Shown: positions 10,402-24,644 of the stretch, one piece after another
Numbering within the stretch: position 1 is the stretch's first letter
Layout: each line of letters starts with the position of its first letter
Assembly (NCBI GenBank): GCA_014155875.1
Contig: JACEFZ010018365.1
Span: 515,501-579,500 of the forward strand
Reading direction: 5' to 3'
DNA: 64,000 nt
Source: Cepaea nemoralis
Taxonomy: Eukaryota; Mollusca; Gastropoda; Stylommatophora; Helicidae
Program-made: the position numbers and the translations under genes
The notes under the pieces: generated by a model
What the model was told of the DNA's origin: nothing
Seen by the model: only the letters and a program-made list of their open reading frames with translations
Database searches by the model: none

Positions 10402-13400
10402 CCACCAGCCAACCAACAACCACAAACCAACAACCACCAGCCAACCAACAACCACAAACCAACAACCACCAGCCAACCAACAACCACAAACCAACAACCA
10501 CCAGCCAAAAAACAAACACCAGCCAACCAACAACCACACACCAACAACCACAAAACCAACAACCACAAACTAACAACGACAAACCAACAACCACCAGCCA
10601 ACCAACAACCACAAACCAACAACCACCAGCAAACCAACAACCACAAACCAACAACCACAAACGAACAACCACAAACGAACAACCAAAAACGAACAACCAC
10701 AAACCAACAACCACAAACCAACAACCACCAGCCAACCAACAACCACAAGCCAACCAACAACCACAAACCAACAACCACAAAGCAACAACCCCAAACCAAC
10801 AGCCACCAGCCAACCAACAACCACAAAACAACAACCAACAGCCAACCGACAACCACAAACCAACAACCACCAGCCAAGCAACAACCACCAGCCACCTAAC
10901 AACCACCAGACAACCAACAACCACAAACCAACAACCACCAGTCAACCAACAACCACAAACCAACAACCACCAGCCAACCAACAACCAGCAGCCAACCAAC
11001 AACCACCAGCCAACCAACAACCAGCGGCCAACGAATAACAACAAACCAACACCCACCAGCCAACAAACAACCACAAACCAACAACCACCAGCCAACCAAC
11101 AACCACCAACCAACAAACAACAGCCAAAAAACAACCACCAGCCAACCAACAAAAACCAGCCAACAACCACCAGCCAACGAACAACCACCAGCCAACCAAC
11201 AACAACAACCAACAACAACAAACCAACAACCACCAGCCCACCAACAACCACAAACCAACAACCACCAGCCAACCAACAACCACCAGCCAACCAACAACCA
11301 CCAGCCAACCAACAACCACCAGCCAACCAACAACCACAAGCCAACAACCACAAACCAACAACCACAAAGCAACAACCACAAGCAAACAAAGACCAGCCAA
11401 TCAACAGCCACAAACAAACAACCACCAGCCAACCAACAACCACAAACCAACAACCACAAACCAGCAACCACAAACCAACAACCACAAACCATCAACCACA
11501 AACCAACATCCACCAGCCAACCAACAACCACAAACCAACAACCACAAACCAACAACCACAAATCAACAACCACAAACCAACAACCACCAGCCAACCAACA
11601 ACCACAAACCAACAACCACAAACTAACTACCACCAGCCAACCAACAACCTCAAGCCAACCAACAACCACCAGCCAACCAACAACCACAAACCAACAACCA
11701 CCAGCCAACCAACACCCACAAACAAACAACAACCAGCCAACCAACAACCACCAGCCAACCAACAACCACAATCCAACAACAACAAACCAACAACCACAAA
11801 CCAACAACCACAAACCAACAACCACCACAACCACCAGCCAACAAACAACCACCAGCCAACCAACAACCACAAACCAACAACCACAAACAAACAACCACCA
11901 GCAAACCAACAACCACAAACCAACAACCACCAGCCAACTAACAACCACCAGCCAACCAACAACCACAAACCACCAACCACAAACCAACAACTACAAACCA
12001 ACAACCACACACCAACAACCACAAACCAACAACCACACACCAACAGCCACAAATCAACAACCACAAACCAACAACGACAAACCAACAACCACAAACCAAC
12101 AACCATAAACCAACAACCACCACAACCACCAGCCAACAAACAACCACATACCAACAACAACCAGCCAAACAACAACCACAAACCAGCAACCACAAACCAA
12201 CAACCACCACAACCACCAGCCAACAAACAACCACCAGCCAACCAACAACCACAAAGGAAAAACCACGAGCCAACCAACAACCACAAACCAACAACCACTA
12301 GCCAACAAACAACCACAACCCACCAACCACCAGCCAACCAAAATCCATCAACAACAAACCAACAAGCACAAACGAACAACCAAAAATCAACAACCACAAA
12401 CCAAAAACCACAAACAAATAACCATAAACCAACAACCACAAACCAACAACCACAAACCACCAACCACAAACCACCAACCACAAACCAACAACCACAAACC
12501 AACAACCAAAAATAATAACTGCCAGCCAACCAACACCAACAAACCAACAACCACAAACCAACAATAAACAGCCAAACAACAACCACAAACCAAAAACCAC
12601 CAGCCAACCAACAACCACAAACCAACAACCACCAGCCAACCAACAACAACCAGCCAACCGACAACCACAAACAAACACGAGACAAACAACAACCACCAGC
12701 CAACCTAAAACCACAAACCAACAACCACCAGCCAATCAACAACCACAGAGGAAAAACCACGAGCCAACCAACAACCACAAACCAAAAACCACTAGCCAAC
12801 AAACAACCACAACCCACCAACCACCAGCCAACAAAATCCATCAACAACAAACCAACAAGCACAAACCAACAACCACAAATCAACAACCACAAACCAAAAA
12901 CCACAAACAAACAACCATAAACCAACAACCACAAACCAACAACCACAAACCACCAACCACAAATCACCAACCACAAACCAACAACCACAAACCAACAACC
13001 AAAAATAATAACTGCCAGGCAACCAACACCAACAAACCAACAACCACAAACCAACAACCACAAACCAACAACCACAAACCAACAACTACCAGCCAACCAA
13101 GAACCACAAACCAACAACCACAAAACAACAACCTCCAGACAACCAACGACTACAAACCAACAACCACAAGCCAACCAAAACCCACAAACCAACAACCATC
13201 AGCCAACCAACACCCACACACCAACAACCACCAGCCAAGCAACAACCACCAGCCATTCAACAACCACAAACCACCAACCACAAACCAACAACCACAAACC
13301 AGCAACCAGAAACCAGCAACCGCAAACAAACAACCACAAACCAACAACCACAAAGCAACAACCACAATCCAACAACCATAAACCAGCAACCACAAACCAA

Positions 13401-16400
13401 CAACTACCAGCCAATCAACAACCACAAACCAACGACACCAGCCAACCAACAAACACAAACCAACAACCACCACAACCACCAGCCAACAAACAACCACCAG
13501 CAAACCAACAACCACAAACCAACAACCACAAACAAACAACCACCAGCAAACCAACAACCACAAACCAACAACCACCAGCCAACTAACAACCACCAGCCAA
13601 CCAACAACCACAAACCACCAACCACAAACCAACAACTACAAACCAACAACCACACACCAACAACCACAAACCAACAACCACACACCAACAGCCACAAACA
13701 AACAACCATAAACCAACAACCACAAACCAACAACCACCAGCCAATCAACAACCACATACCAACAACAACCAGCCAAACAACAACCATAAACCAGCAACCA
13801 CAAACCAACAACCACCACAACCACCAGCCAACAAACAACCACCAGCCAACCAACAACCACAAACCTACAACCACAAACCAACATTCACCAGCCAACTAAC
13901 AACCACCAGCCAACCAACAACCACAAACCACCAACCACAAACCAACAACTACAAACCAACAACCACACACCAACAACCACAAACCAACAACCACACACCA
14001 ACAGCCACAAACAAACAACCATAAACCAACAACCACAAACCAACAACCACCAGCCAATCAACAACCACATACCAACAACAACCAGCCAAACAACAACCAC
14101 AAACCAGCAACCACAAACCAACAACCACCACAACCACCAGCCAACAAACAACCACCAGCCAACCAACAACCACAGTCCTACCACCACAAACCAACAACCA
14201 ACAGCATACCATCAACCACAAACCAACAACCACCAGCCAACTAACAACCACAAAACAACGACCACCAGCCAACCAACAACCACAAACCAAACACCACCAA
14301 CAAACCAACAACCACAAACCAACAACCACCAGCCAGCCAACCAACAACCACCAGCCAACCAACAACCACAAACCAACAACCACCAGCCAACCAACAACCA
14401 CCAGCCAACCAACAACCACCAGCCAACCAACAACCACCAGCCAACCAACAAGCACAAAACAACAACCACCAGCCAACAAACAACCACCAGCCAACCAACA
14501 ACCACAAACAAACAACCACCAGCCAACCAACAACCACAAACCATCAACCACAAACCAACAGCCACAAACACACAAACACAAATCAACAACCACAAACCAA
14601 CAACCACAAACCATTATCCACCAGCTAACCAACAACCACAAACCACCAACCACAAACCAACAACCACAAACCAACAACCATGAGCCAACCAAGAACCACC
14701 AGCCAACCAACAACCACAAACCATCAACCACAAAACAACAGCCACAAACACACAACCACAAATCAACAACCACAAATCAACAACCACAAACCAACAACCA
14801 CAAACCATTATCCACCAGCTAACCAACAACCACAAACCAACAACCACAAACCAACAACCACAAATTAAAAACCACCAGCCAACCAACAACCACAAACCAA
14901 TAACCACAAACCAACAACCACAAACCAACAACCACCAGCCAACCAACAACCACAAACAAACAACCAACAGCCAACCAACAACCACCAGCCAACAACCACA
15001 AACAAACAACCAACAGCCAACCAACAACCACAAACCAACAGCCACCAAATAACCAACAACCACAAACCAACAACACCAGCCAGCCAACCAACAAACACAA
15101 ACCACCAATCACCAGCCAACCAACAACAACAAACCAACAACCACAAACCAACATCTACAAACCAACAACCACAAAAAAACAATAACAAACCGACAACCAC
15201 AAACCGACAACTACAAACCAACAACCACAAACCAACAACCACAAACCAACCAACAACCACAAACCAACAACCACCAGCCAACCAACAACCACCAGCCAAG
15301 CAACAACCACAGAGCAACAACCACAATCCAACAACCATAAACCAGCAACCACAAACCAACAACTACCAGCCAATCAGCAACCACAAACCAACGACATGAG
15401 CCAACCAACAAATACAAACCAACAACCACAAACCAACAACCACCACAACCATCAGCCAACAAACAACCACCAGCCAACCAACAACCACAAACAAACAACC
15501 AACAGCCAACCAACAACCACAAACCAACAACCACCAAATAACCAACAACCACAAACCAACAACACAAGCCAGCCAACCAACAAACACAAACCACCAATCA
15601 CCAGCCAACCAACAACCACAAACCAACAACCACAAACCAACATCTACAAACCAACAACCACAAAAAAACAATAACAAACCGACAACCACAAACCAAAAAC
15701 TACAAACCAACAACCACAAACCAACAACCACACACCAACCAACAACCACAAACCAACAACCACCAGCCTACCAACAACCACAAACCAACAACCACCAGCC
15801 AACCAACAACCACCAGCCAATCAACAAGCACAAAACAACAACCACCAGCCAACCAACAACCACAAACCAACAAACACTAGCCAACCAACAATCACAAACC
15901 AAGAACAACCAGCCAACCAACAACCACAAACAAACAACCAACAGCCAACCATCAACCACAAACCATCAACCACAAACCAACAGCCACAAGCAAACAAGCA
16001 CAAACCAAAAACCACAAACCACCATCCACAAACCAACAACAACCAGCCAACCAACAACCACAAACCTACAACCACAAAACAACAAACACCAGCCAACCAA
16101 CAACCACAATCCAACAACCACCAGCCAACCAACAACCACAAACCAACAACCACCAGCCAACCAACACCCACACATCAACAACCACCAGGCAACCAACAAC
16201 CACCAGCCAACCAACAAATACACACCAACAACCATAAACCAACAACCACCAGCCAACCAACAACCACCTGCCAACCAACAACCACCAGCCAACCAAAAAC
16301 AACAAACCAACAAACACCAGATAACCAACAACCAACAACCAACAACCACCAGCCAACAAACAACCACCAGACAACCAACAACCACCAGCCAACCAACCAA

Positions 16401-19400
16401 CCACCACCAGCCAACCAACAAGCACAAAACAACAACCACCAGCCAACCAACAATCACCAGCCAACCAACAACCACCAGCCAACCAACAACCACAAACCAT
16501 CAACCACCAGCCAACCCATAACAAAAAACAACTACCACAACCAAAAACCACCAGCCACCCAACAACCACAGCCAACCAACAACTACCAGCCAACCAACAA
16601 CCACCAGCCAACCATCAAATACCAGACAACCATCAACGACCACCAACCAACCAACAGCCACAAACCAACAACCACCAGCCAACCAACAACCACAAACAAC
16701 AACCACCAGCCAACCAACACCCACCATCCAACCACAACCACCAGCCAACCACTAACAAAAAACCAACTACCACAATCCAAACACCACGAACCAACCAACA
16801 ACCACCAGCCAACCATAAACTACCAGCCAACCAACAACCACCAGCCAACCACAAATACAGACAACAACAACCACCAGCCAACCACGACCACCAGCAAACC
16901 AACACCACATCCAACAACCAACAACCAACAACCACCAGCCTCCCACAACACAAACATACAACCACCAGCCAACCAACAACCACAACCAACAACCAACAGC
17001 CAACCAACACCACAAACCAACAACCACCAGCAGCCAACCAACAAAACAAACCAACAACCACCAGCCAACCAAAAACCACAAACCAACAACCACAAACCAA
17101 CAACTAAAAACCAACAACAACAAACAAACAATAACAAACCAACAACCACAAACCAACAACCACAAACCAACAACCACAAACCAACCAACAACCACAAACC
17201 ACCAACCACCAGCCAACCAACAACCACAAACCAACAACCACCAGCCAACAACACCCACAAATCAACAACCACCAGGCAACCAACAACCACCAGCCAACCA
17301 ATAACCACAAACCAACAACCACAAACCAACAACCACCAGCCAACCAACAAACATCTGCCAACCAACAACCACCAGCCAACCAAAAACAACAAACCAACAA
17401 ACACCAGATAACCAACAACCATAAACCAACAATCACCAGCCAACAAACAACCACCAGCCAACCAACAACCACCAGCCAACCAACAACCACCAGCCAACCA
17501 ACAACCACAAAACAACAACCACCAGCCAACCAACAATCACCAGCCAACCAACAACCACCAGCCAACCAACAACCACAAACCATCAACCACCAGCCAACCA
17601 ATAACAAAAAACCAACTACTACAAACCAAAAACCACCAGCCACCCAACAACCACCAGCCAACCAACAACTACCAGCCAACCAACAACCACCAGCCAACCA
17701 TCAAATACCAGACAACCAACAACGACCACCAACCAACCAACAGCCACAAACCAACAACCACCAGCCAAACAACAACCACAAAACAACAACCACCAGCCAA
17801 CCAACAACCACCAGCTAACCAACAACCACCAGCCAACCAATAACAAAAAACCAACTACCACAATCCAAAAACCACTAACCAACCAACAACCACCAGCCAA
17901 CCATACACTACCAGCCAACCAACAACCACCAGCCAACCAACAAATACCAGACAACCAACGACCACCAGCCAACCAACGACCACCAGCCAACCAACAACCA
18001 CAAACCAACAACAACAAACCAACAACCACCAGCCTCCCAACAACCACAAACATACAACCACCAGCCAACCAACAACCACAAACCAACAACCAACAGCCAA
18101 CCAACAACCACAAACCAACAACCACCAGCCAGCCAACCAACAAACACAAACCAACAACCACCAGCCAACTAACAACCACAAACCAACAACCACAAACCAA
18201 CAACTACAAACCAACAACAACAAACAATCAATAACAAACCAACAACCACAAACCAACAACCACAAAGCAACAACCACAAACCAACCAACAACCACAAACC
18301 ACCAACCACCAGCCTACCAACAACCACCAACCACCAACCACCATCCAACCAACAACCACAAACCAACAATAAACAGCCAAACAACAACCACAAACCAACA
18401 ACCGCCAGCCAGCTAACAACCACAAAACAACAACCACCAGCCAACCAACGACCACCAGCCAACCAAACACTACAAACCAACAACCACCAGCCAACTAACA
18501 ACCACAAAGCAACAACCACCAGCCAATCAACAACCACAAACCAACAAACACCAGCCAACCAACAACCACAATACACTAACCACCAGCCAACCAACAACCA
18601 CAATCCAACAACCACAAACCAACAACCACAAACCAACAACCACAAACCAACAACCACAAGCAATCAACCACAAACTAACAACCACAAACCAACAACTACA
18701 AACCACCAACCACAAACCAACAACCACAAACCAACCAACAACAACAAACCAACAACCACCAGCCAACAAACAACCACAATCCAACAACCACCAGCCAACC
18801 AACAACCACAAACAAACAACCACCAGCCAACCAACAACCACAAACCAACAACCACTAGCCAACCAACAACCACAAACCAACAACTACCAGCCAACCAACA
18901 ACCAGAAACCATCAACCACAATCCAACAGCCACAAACAAACAAGCACAAACCAACAAACACAATCCAACAACCACAAACTAACATCCACCAGCCAACCAA
19001 CAACCACAAACCTACAACCACAAAACAACAAACACCAGCCAACCAACAACCACAATCCAACAACCACCAGCCAACCAACAACCACAAACCAACAACCACA
19101 AACCACCATCCACAAACCAACAACCACTAGCCAACCAACAACCACAAACCAACAACCAACAGCCAACCAACAACCACAAACCATCAACCACAAACCAACA
19201 GCCACAAACAAACAAGCACAAACCAACAACCACAAACCACCATCCACAAACCAACAACAACCAGCCAACCAACAACCACAAACCTACAACCACAAAACAA
19301 CAAACACCAGCCAACCAACAACCACAATCCAACAACCACCAGCCAACCAACAACCACAAACCAACAACTACCAGCCAACCAACACCCACAAATCAACAAC

Positions 19401-20470
19401 CACCAGCCAACCAACAACCACCAGCCAACCAACAACCACAAACCAACAACCACAAACCAACAAACACAAGCCAACCAACAACCACAAACCAACAACCACC
19501 AGCCAACCAACAACCACAAACAAACAACCACCAGCCAACCAACACCCACAAACCAACAACCACGAGCCAACCAACAACCACCAGCCAACCAACAACCGCA
19601 AACCACCAACCACAAACCAACAACCACAAACAAACAACCACAAATCAACAACCACAAACCAACAACCACAAACCAACAACCACAAACCAACAACCACAAA
19701 CCAACAGCCACCAGCCTACCAACAACCACAAACCAACAACCACAAACCAACAACCACAAACCAACAACCACCAGCCAACCAACAACCACAAACCAACAAC
19801 CACAAACCAACAACCACAACCAACAACCACAAACCAACAACCACAAACCAACAACCACAAACCAACAACCACAAACCAACCAACAACCACAAACCAACAA
19901 CCACCAGCCAACCAACAACCAAAAATCACCAACCATAAACAAACAACCACAAACCAACAACCACAAACCAACAACCAGCCAGCCAACCAACAACCAACCA
20001 GCCAACCAACAACCAGCAAGCCAACGAACAACCACCAGCCAACCAACCACAGCCAACCAACCAACAACCACCAGCCAATCTACAACCACCAGCCAACCAA
20101 CAACCACCAGCCAACCACCAGCCACTAGCCAACCAACAAACACCAGCCAACCAACAACCACCAGTCAACCACCAACCACTAGCCAACCAACAAACACCAG
20201 CCAGCCAACAACCAGCCTGCCAGCCAACGAACAACCAGCCAGCCAACGAACAACCAGCCAGCCATCCAACGAACAACCAGCCAGCCAACGATCAACCAGC
20301 CTGCCGGCCAACCAACAACCAGCCAGCCAACCAACAACCAGCGAGCTAACCAACAACTAGCCAGCCAATCAATAACCAGCCAGCCAACCATTCAACCAAC
20401 CAATTAACCAACCAACCAAACAAACAGTCAACCATCCATCTTTTCAACCAACCAACCAGCAAACCAATTA
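10402..20470. repeat. About 10 kb of A/C-only satellite (CAACCACAAACCAA family)
   Basis: The + strand is built from two interleaved short units, CAACCACAAACCAA (14 bp) and CAACCACCAGCCAACCAA (18 bp), with many single-base variants. Nearly all bases are A or C; G is mostly confined to CCAGCC, and T is rare. Longer blocks recur, for example the stretches around 12060-12500 and 12735-13015, or 13640-13840 and 13950-14150. From about 19970 the units change to CAACCAGCCAGCCAACGAA-like forms, and beyond 20380 they decay into the flanking intron-like DNA. Because the minus strand lacks most stop codons, many long glycine/tryptophan/valine/leucine/cysteine readings appear there; they are by-products. 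Confidence 0.97.
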
Positions 20471-20589
20471 AGAGTATAGATACAAGAAAATAATGTATTT
20501 TTATCTGAGTATGAACATGTATCTATATGACATTGTTACCCATATTACAATAGAATGTTTTCATATATCATTACTATCATTGGTCTTAT

Positions 20590-20605
20590 CTTATCTGTCC
20601 TACAG
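20590..20605 (+). other. Candidate 3' splice site
   Basis: A pyrimidine-rich tract ending TTATCTGTCCTACAG at 20605 precedes an open frame that starts directly at GGCCATGGGAAGATAAC. This is the expected form of an intron end, and would place the A/C satellite inside an intron. Confidence 0.5.
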
Positions 20606-21436
20606 GGCCATGGGAAGATAACTTCTCCTGTGTAATGGAGAACGAACAGAACAAACATTACGCTGACTGTAAGAAGAATCCAGGACACCGGAATTTCTTT
20701 CCTCTTGAGACGTTCAATATGAGTAATCTACCGCCTTCCTACCAAAGTGAAGACTTAATGAAGTTTGTGAAACTGATGTCAGATCTAACTGTCCGTGTGT
20801 CAGTCAAGTATATCAGTGAGAAGAGACCGGAAACTGTCCTAGGTACTGACATTACCTGCCCGTGGTCCAGTAACAGGGGCAGAAAGCTAATGAGAGTAGG
20901 TAGTGGTTTCATTAACAGAAGTATACGCAAGTCGAGAGGTCTATTGTCGTTGCAAAGAATGTCAGAATTCTACAACACCACAACTAGGACGTGCTTATAT
21001 TATTATAAAAACGTCACGTCATATTGTTTACGATCAACTGGAGGCAGAACATACAACTTGTCATCTGTTTTTTGATTCTGGGGAAACACCTGATGACTGT
21101 AAAGATGTCGTAACACTAACAGATATGCAATGGTGCTATAATAGCACCGAGCGCGATACTTGCGAAATTTGGTATTGTACTCATAACCTGGATCTTGCAA
21201 GGAGATTAGACAGTATATCCAATCAGTACAAAGATATGTTTAAGGAACTGCGTAGATATTATACCAGTTTCGCAAAATACGTCAAACACAATAGTGGAGA
21301 AAATGCTGAACAGGAATCTTCCCTGAGTATCGTGTCTCCCACCCTCACGGGTGTGCCAAACAGGTCAGCCTGGGTTACTGTGATAAGCAAGGAAACGCTG
21401 ACACGGAGGAACGTCCGTATTCTCATGCTTCAATAG
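20606..21436 (+). pseudogene. Exon-like coding stretch of an uncharacterised, probably molluscan family; frameshifted
   Basis: From the candidate acceptor, one frame encodes PWEDNFSCVMENEQNKHYA and continues to RGRKLMRVGSG near 20905. The homologous continuation then lies in the next frame: VSLTEVYASREVYCRCKECQ, SRHIVYDQLEAEHTTCHLFF near 21040-21075, GETPDDCKDVVTLTDMQWCY, and CTHNLDLARRLDSISNQY, ending at the TAG at 21436. I recall many uncharacterised molluscan proteins with this layout (a GSG block, a CxC block, an HVVYD-like block, a CVTHD-like block). The H-V-V/I-Y-D block resembles the catalytic-histidine region of trypsin-like folds, but that is speculation. A one-base offset separates the halves, so this is a decayed copy or a sequencing error in a real exon. 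A second acceptor-like site ends at 21578. Confidence 0.55.
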
Positions 21437-21579
21437 CTTGTCCAGGTTCCAGTGGGGCGCGTGTGATTGTGGTTTCACAGTTACTATATCCATGTTTGTG
21501 AATAAACTGATATGGACACCAGACTGTAACATCGCAACACCTCTATAATATTTTTTTTGTTTTGCATCTCCTTTACAGG

Positions 21580-21672
21580 ACATCGCTGTCAACATCAGCA
21601 TCTTTCAGCTGACTGTTGATTTCTTGGCAAGATTACGCTCAGTAGTTTGCCATTTGCTTTCTGAACGACCGA
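21580..21672. repeat. Dispersed repeat, copy 1 of a roughly 93-bp pair
   Basis: The segment shares blocks such as CAGTAGTTTGCCATT and GCTTTCTGAACGACC, in the same order, with 22889-22980. Copy 1 begins directly after an acceptor-like CTTTACAG. No coding potential was recognised. Confidence 0.75.
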
Positions 21673-22888
21673 CTCACATACCCCGTAAGTTACCGACGCG
21701 GCGAGAACCGATACCGATTCTCGCGCATGTAACGTTACTCACGAGAGTATACAAGATTACGGAGAAAAACGTTAAAACCTAAGCCAAGGAGCCCAGCCCT
21801 CTATAACATGCTCACCGGAAACAGACGAGCATTATCACACATTCTTAACATAGGTCAAACATTGATAGTCAATCACACAACTCTTTCCGTCTGTATATTA
21901 CACATATTGAGGACAGAAATGTACGGTCTGCTATGTTTTGTACAGTAAAATCACGTCAATGTAATTAAACTCGGTAACAGTCTGCATGTCTATAATATCC
22001 GCACTATACAACCCTATAATGTTTAAGCTATATGCCTTACATTAAACACTCTCTATATATGTCAACTAGTGACACGAATGTGTAACTGAGTTAGAGCTTT
22101 AAAGACACATCACAATAAATGTTTATCTATATCATGGCCTTTTTCTTATCCTCGTCTCTTTATCCCAGGCATCTACCTGCTCTATCTCTAGATGAGATAG
22201 TAGTGATGTTCATACATCCTCAAGCATTCGTATTCTGTTTCCTCGAAATTGTTTTCTTCAGACATAATGGGGTATCTGTTTGCTTCACACTTTGTTCAGT
22301 CAGCTGTTTTATGTTCGGGCGATGACGTCATGACTTCCGTGGTTCACTGTCATGTGATACACAATGCCCATCATGGTTATGTCTAGTCTCTCTCATGTAG
22401 TTGTCTTCCCTTTATACCATATGCTTTATAGGCATAGGTCACATTGTCTATCTTCTAACCTTTTGTCTCGTGTGCTGCCAATTATTTCAGATATTTCTAC
22501 GTGCATTGATTTCAACGTGTCCAGCATCTTATCTCTTCAGTCTCTCCCTTTTCATCCTCTTCTAATCTCTAGTTGTCACGATGTACCCCGTCTTTCCCTT
22601 CCTCGTGATGTGTTCAAAAATAATGGACTGGCTTCTTCCGATGCGAGTAAACTGTTGTCTTTGAGTCCTTTCAAGATTTCATCTATGAATATAAGCACTT
22701 ATTTATTTCTTTCATGGCATTTGAAAACGATGTTCACATTTTACATCAAGACGCCCTGAAATCACTTATGACATAAATACATATAACAAGCATATGGTAC
22801 TCATTTAAATACGCCTACAACATATATTTTAACTTATCCATGATAATCAATCAATTTGTGTTTTTAAAAAAATGCGTATCCCTTAAGG
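21673..22888. other. No recognised gene
   Basis: Mostly AT-rich, with two short open stretches (22119-22325 and 22364-22759) that show no recognisable domain or codon pattern. I see no repeat or RNA gene here. Confidence 0.6.
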
Positions 22889-22980
22889 GACCGGCAGTCA
22901 ACACCGGCACCTTTCAGCTGCTGTTGATTCTCTACACAAGCTGTTACGTTCAGTAGTTTGCCATTGCTTTCTGAACGACC
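22889..22980. repeat. Dispersed repeat, copy 2
   Basis: Diverged direct copy of 21580-21672, including TTTCAGCTG, TGTTGATT, TTCAGTAGTTTGCCATTGCT and TTTCTGAACGACC. Its ends are not sharp. Confidence 0.75.
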
Positions 22981-23069
22981 ATGATATGCTGAACGACGAA
23001 TTTGTGTTAACACATGTTATAATTGATACATAAAACTCAAATTAAATCAATCAGAAGTATGATGTTACC

Positions 23070-24475
23070 CGCGTGAATCATGTCGGCAGCGTGAATTATG
23101 TTACCAGTGTCAATTATATCATCACAGTGAAACATTTCACCAGCGTGAATTATGTTACCAGTGTAAATTATATCATCACAGTGAAACATTTCACCAGCGT
23201 GAATTATGTTACCAGTGTAAATTATATCATCACAGTGAAACATTTCACCAGCGTGAATTATGTTACCAGTGTAAATTATATCATCACAGTGAAACATTTC
23301 ACCAGCGTGAATTATGTTACCAGTGTAAATTATATCATCACAGTGAAACATTTCACCAGCGTGAATTATGTTACCAGTGTAAATTATATCATCACAGTGA
23401 AACATTTCACCAGCGTGAATTATGTTACCAGTGTAAATTATATCATCACATGTGAAACATTTCACCAGCGTGAATTATGTTACCAGTGTAAAATTATATC
23501 ATCACAGTGAAACATTTCACCAGCGTGAATTATGTTACCAGTGTAAATTATATCATCACAGTGAAACATTTCACCAGCGTGAATTATGTTACCAGTGTAA
23601 ATTATATCATCACTGTGAAACATTTCACCAGCGTGAATTATGTTACCAGTGTAAATTATATCATCACTGTGAAACATTTCACCAGCGTGAATTATGTTAC
23701 CAGTGTAAATTATATCATCACAGTGAAACATTTCACCAGCGTGAATTATGTTACCAGTGTAAATTATATCATCACAGTGAAACATTTCACCAGCGTGAAT
23801 TATGTTACCAGTGTAAATTATATCATCACAGTGAAACATTTCACCAGCGTGAATTATGTTACCAGTGTAAATTATATCATCACAGTGAAACATTTCACCA
23901 GCGTGAATTATGTTACCAGTGTAAATTATATCATCACAGTGAAACGTTTCACCAGCGTGAATTATGTTACCAGTGTAAATTATATCATCACAGTGAAACG
24001 TTTCACCACCGTGAATTATGTTACCAGAGTAAATTATATAATCACAGTGAAACATTTCACCAGCGTGAATTATGTTACCAGTGTAAATTATATAATCACA
24101 GTGAAACGTTTCACCAGCGTGAATTATGTTACCAGTGTCAATTATATCATCACAGTGAAACATTTCACCAGCGTGAATTATGTTACCAGTGTAAATTATA
24201 TCATCACTGTGAAACGTTTCACCAGCGTGAATTATGTTACCAGTGTAAATTATATCATCACAGTGAAACATTTCACCAGCGTGAATTATGTTACCAATGT
24301 AAATTATATCATCACAGTGAAACACTTCACCAGCGTGAATTATGTTACTAGTGTAAATTATATCATCACAGTGAAACATTTCACCAGCGTGAATTATGTT
24401 ACCAGTGTAAATTATATCATCACAGTGAAACATTTCACCAGCGTGAATTATGTCATCAGCGTCAATTTTGTGAAA
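23070..24475. repeat. 54-bp satellite, about 26 units, each with a palindrome
   Basis: Each unit reads GTGAATTATGTTACCAGTGT, then AAATTATATCATCACA, then GTGAAACATTTCACCAGC. The segment GTGAAACATTTCAC is an inverted repeat, and several units (for example near 23940, 23994, 24102 and 24210) have GTGAAACGTTTCAC, a perfect 14-nt palindrome. Two single-base insertions, near 23450 and 23490, shift the frame between halves of the array. The unit is 18 codons long, so long repetitive readings exist on both strands; these are not genes. Confidence 0.97.
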
Positions 24476-24479
24476 TTGC

Positions 24480-24644
24480 ATAGGTGTGTATCATGGCTTA
24501 GGTGTGTATCATGGAATAGGTGTGTATCATGACATAGGTGTGTATCATGACATATGTGTGTATCATGGCATAGGTGTGTATCATGGCGTATGTGTGTATC
24601 ATGGCATAGGTGTGTATCATGGCGTAGGTGTGTATCATGACATA
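24480..24644. repeat. 18-bp minisatellite, left part (about 9 units)
   Basis: Units are variants of ATAGGTGTGTATCATGGC. The array is cut at ACATA (24640-24644), where the three-LTR element begins, and resumes with ACATA at 34917. Confidence 0.95.

Noticed and set aside
10331..20391. Many long minus-strand readings rich in Gly, Trp, Val, Leu and Cys, up to 522 codons
   Set aside because: They arise from the A/C-only satellite, whose complement rarely contains stops. They exist in several frames at once and have no domain.
22119..22759. Two plus-strand open stretches of 68 and 131 codons
   Set aside because: No recognisable motif, no splice-site context and AT-rich random-looking composition.
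23070..24475. Regular repeat spacing reminiscent of CRISPR
   Set aside because: The units are contiguous with no unique spacers, the context is eukaryotic, and there are no cas genes.
23037..24532. Readings of 140-340 codons on both strands in the 54-bp array
   Set aside because: The unit length is a multiple of three without stops; the same motif is open in several frames, so there is no evidence of selection on protein.
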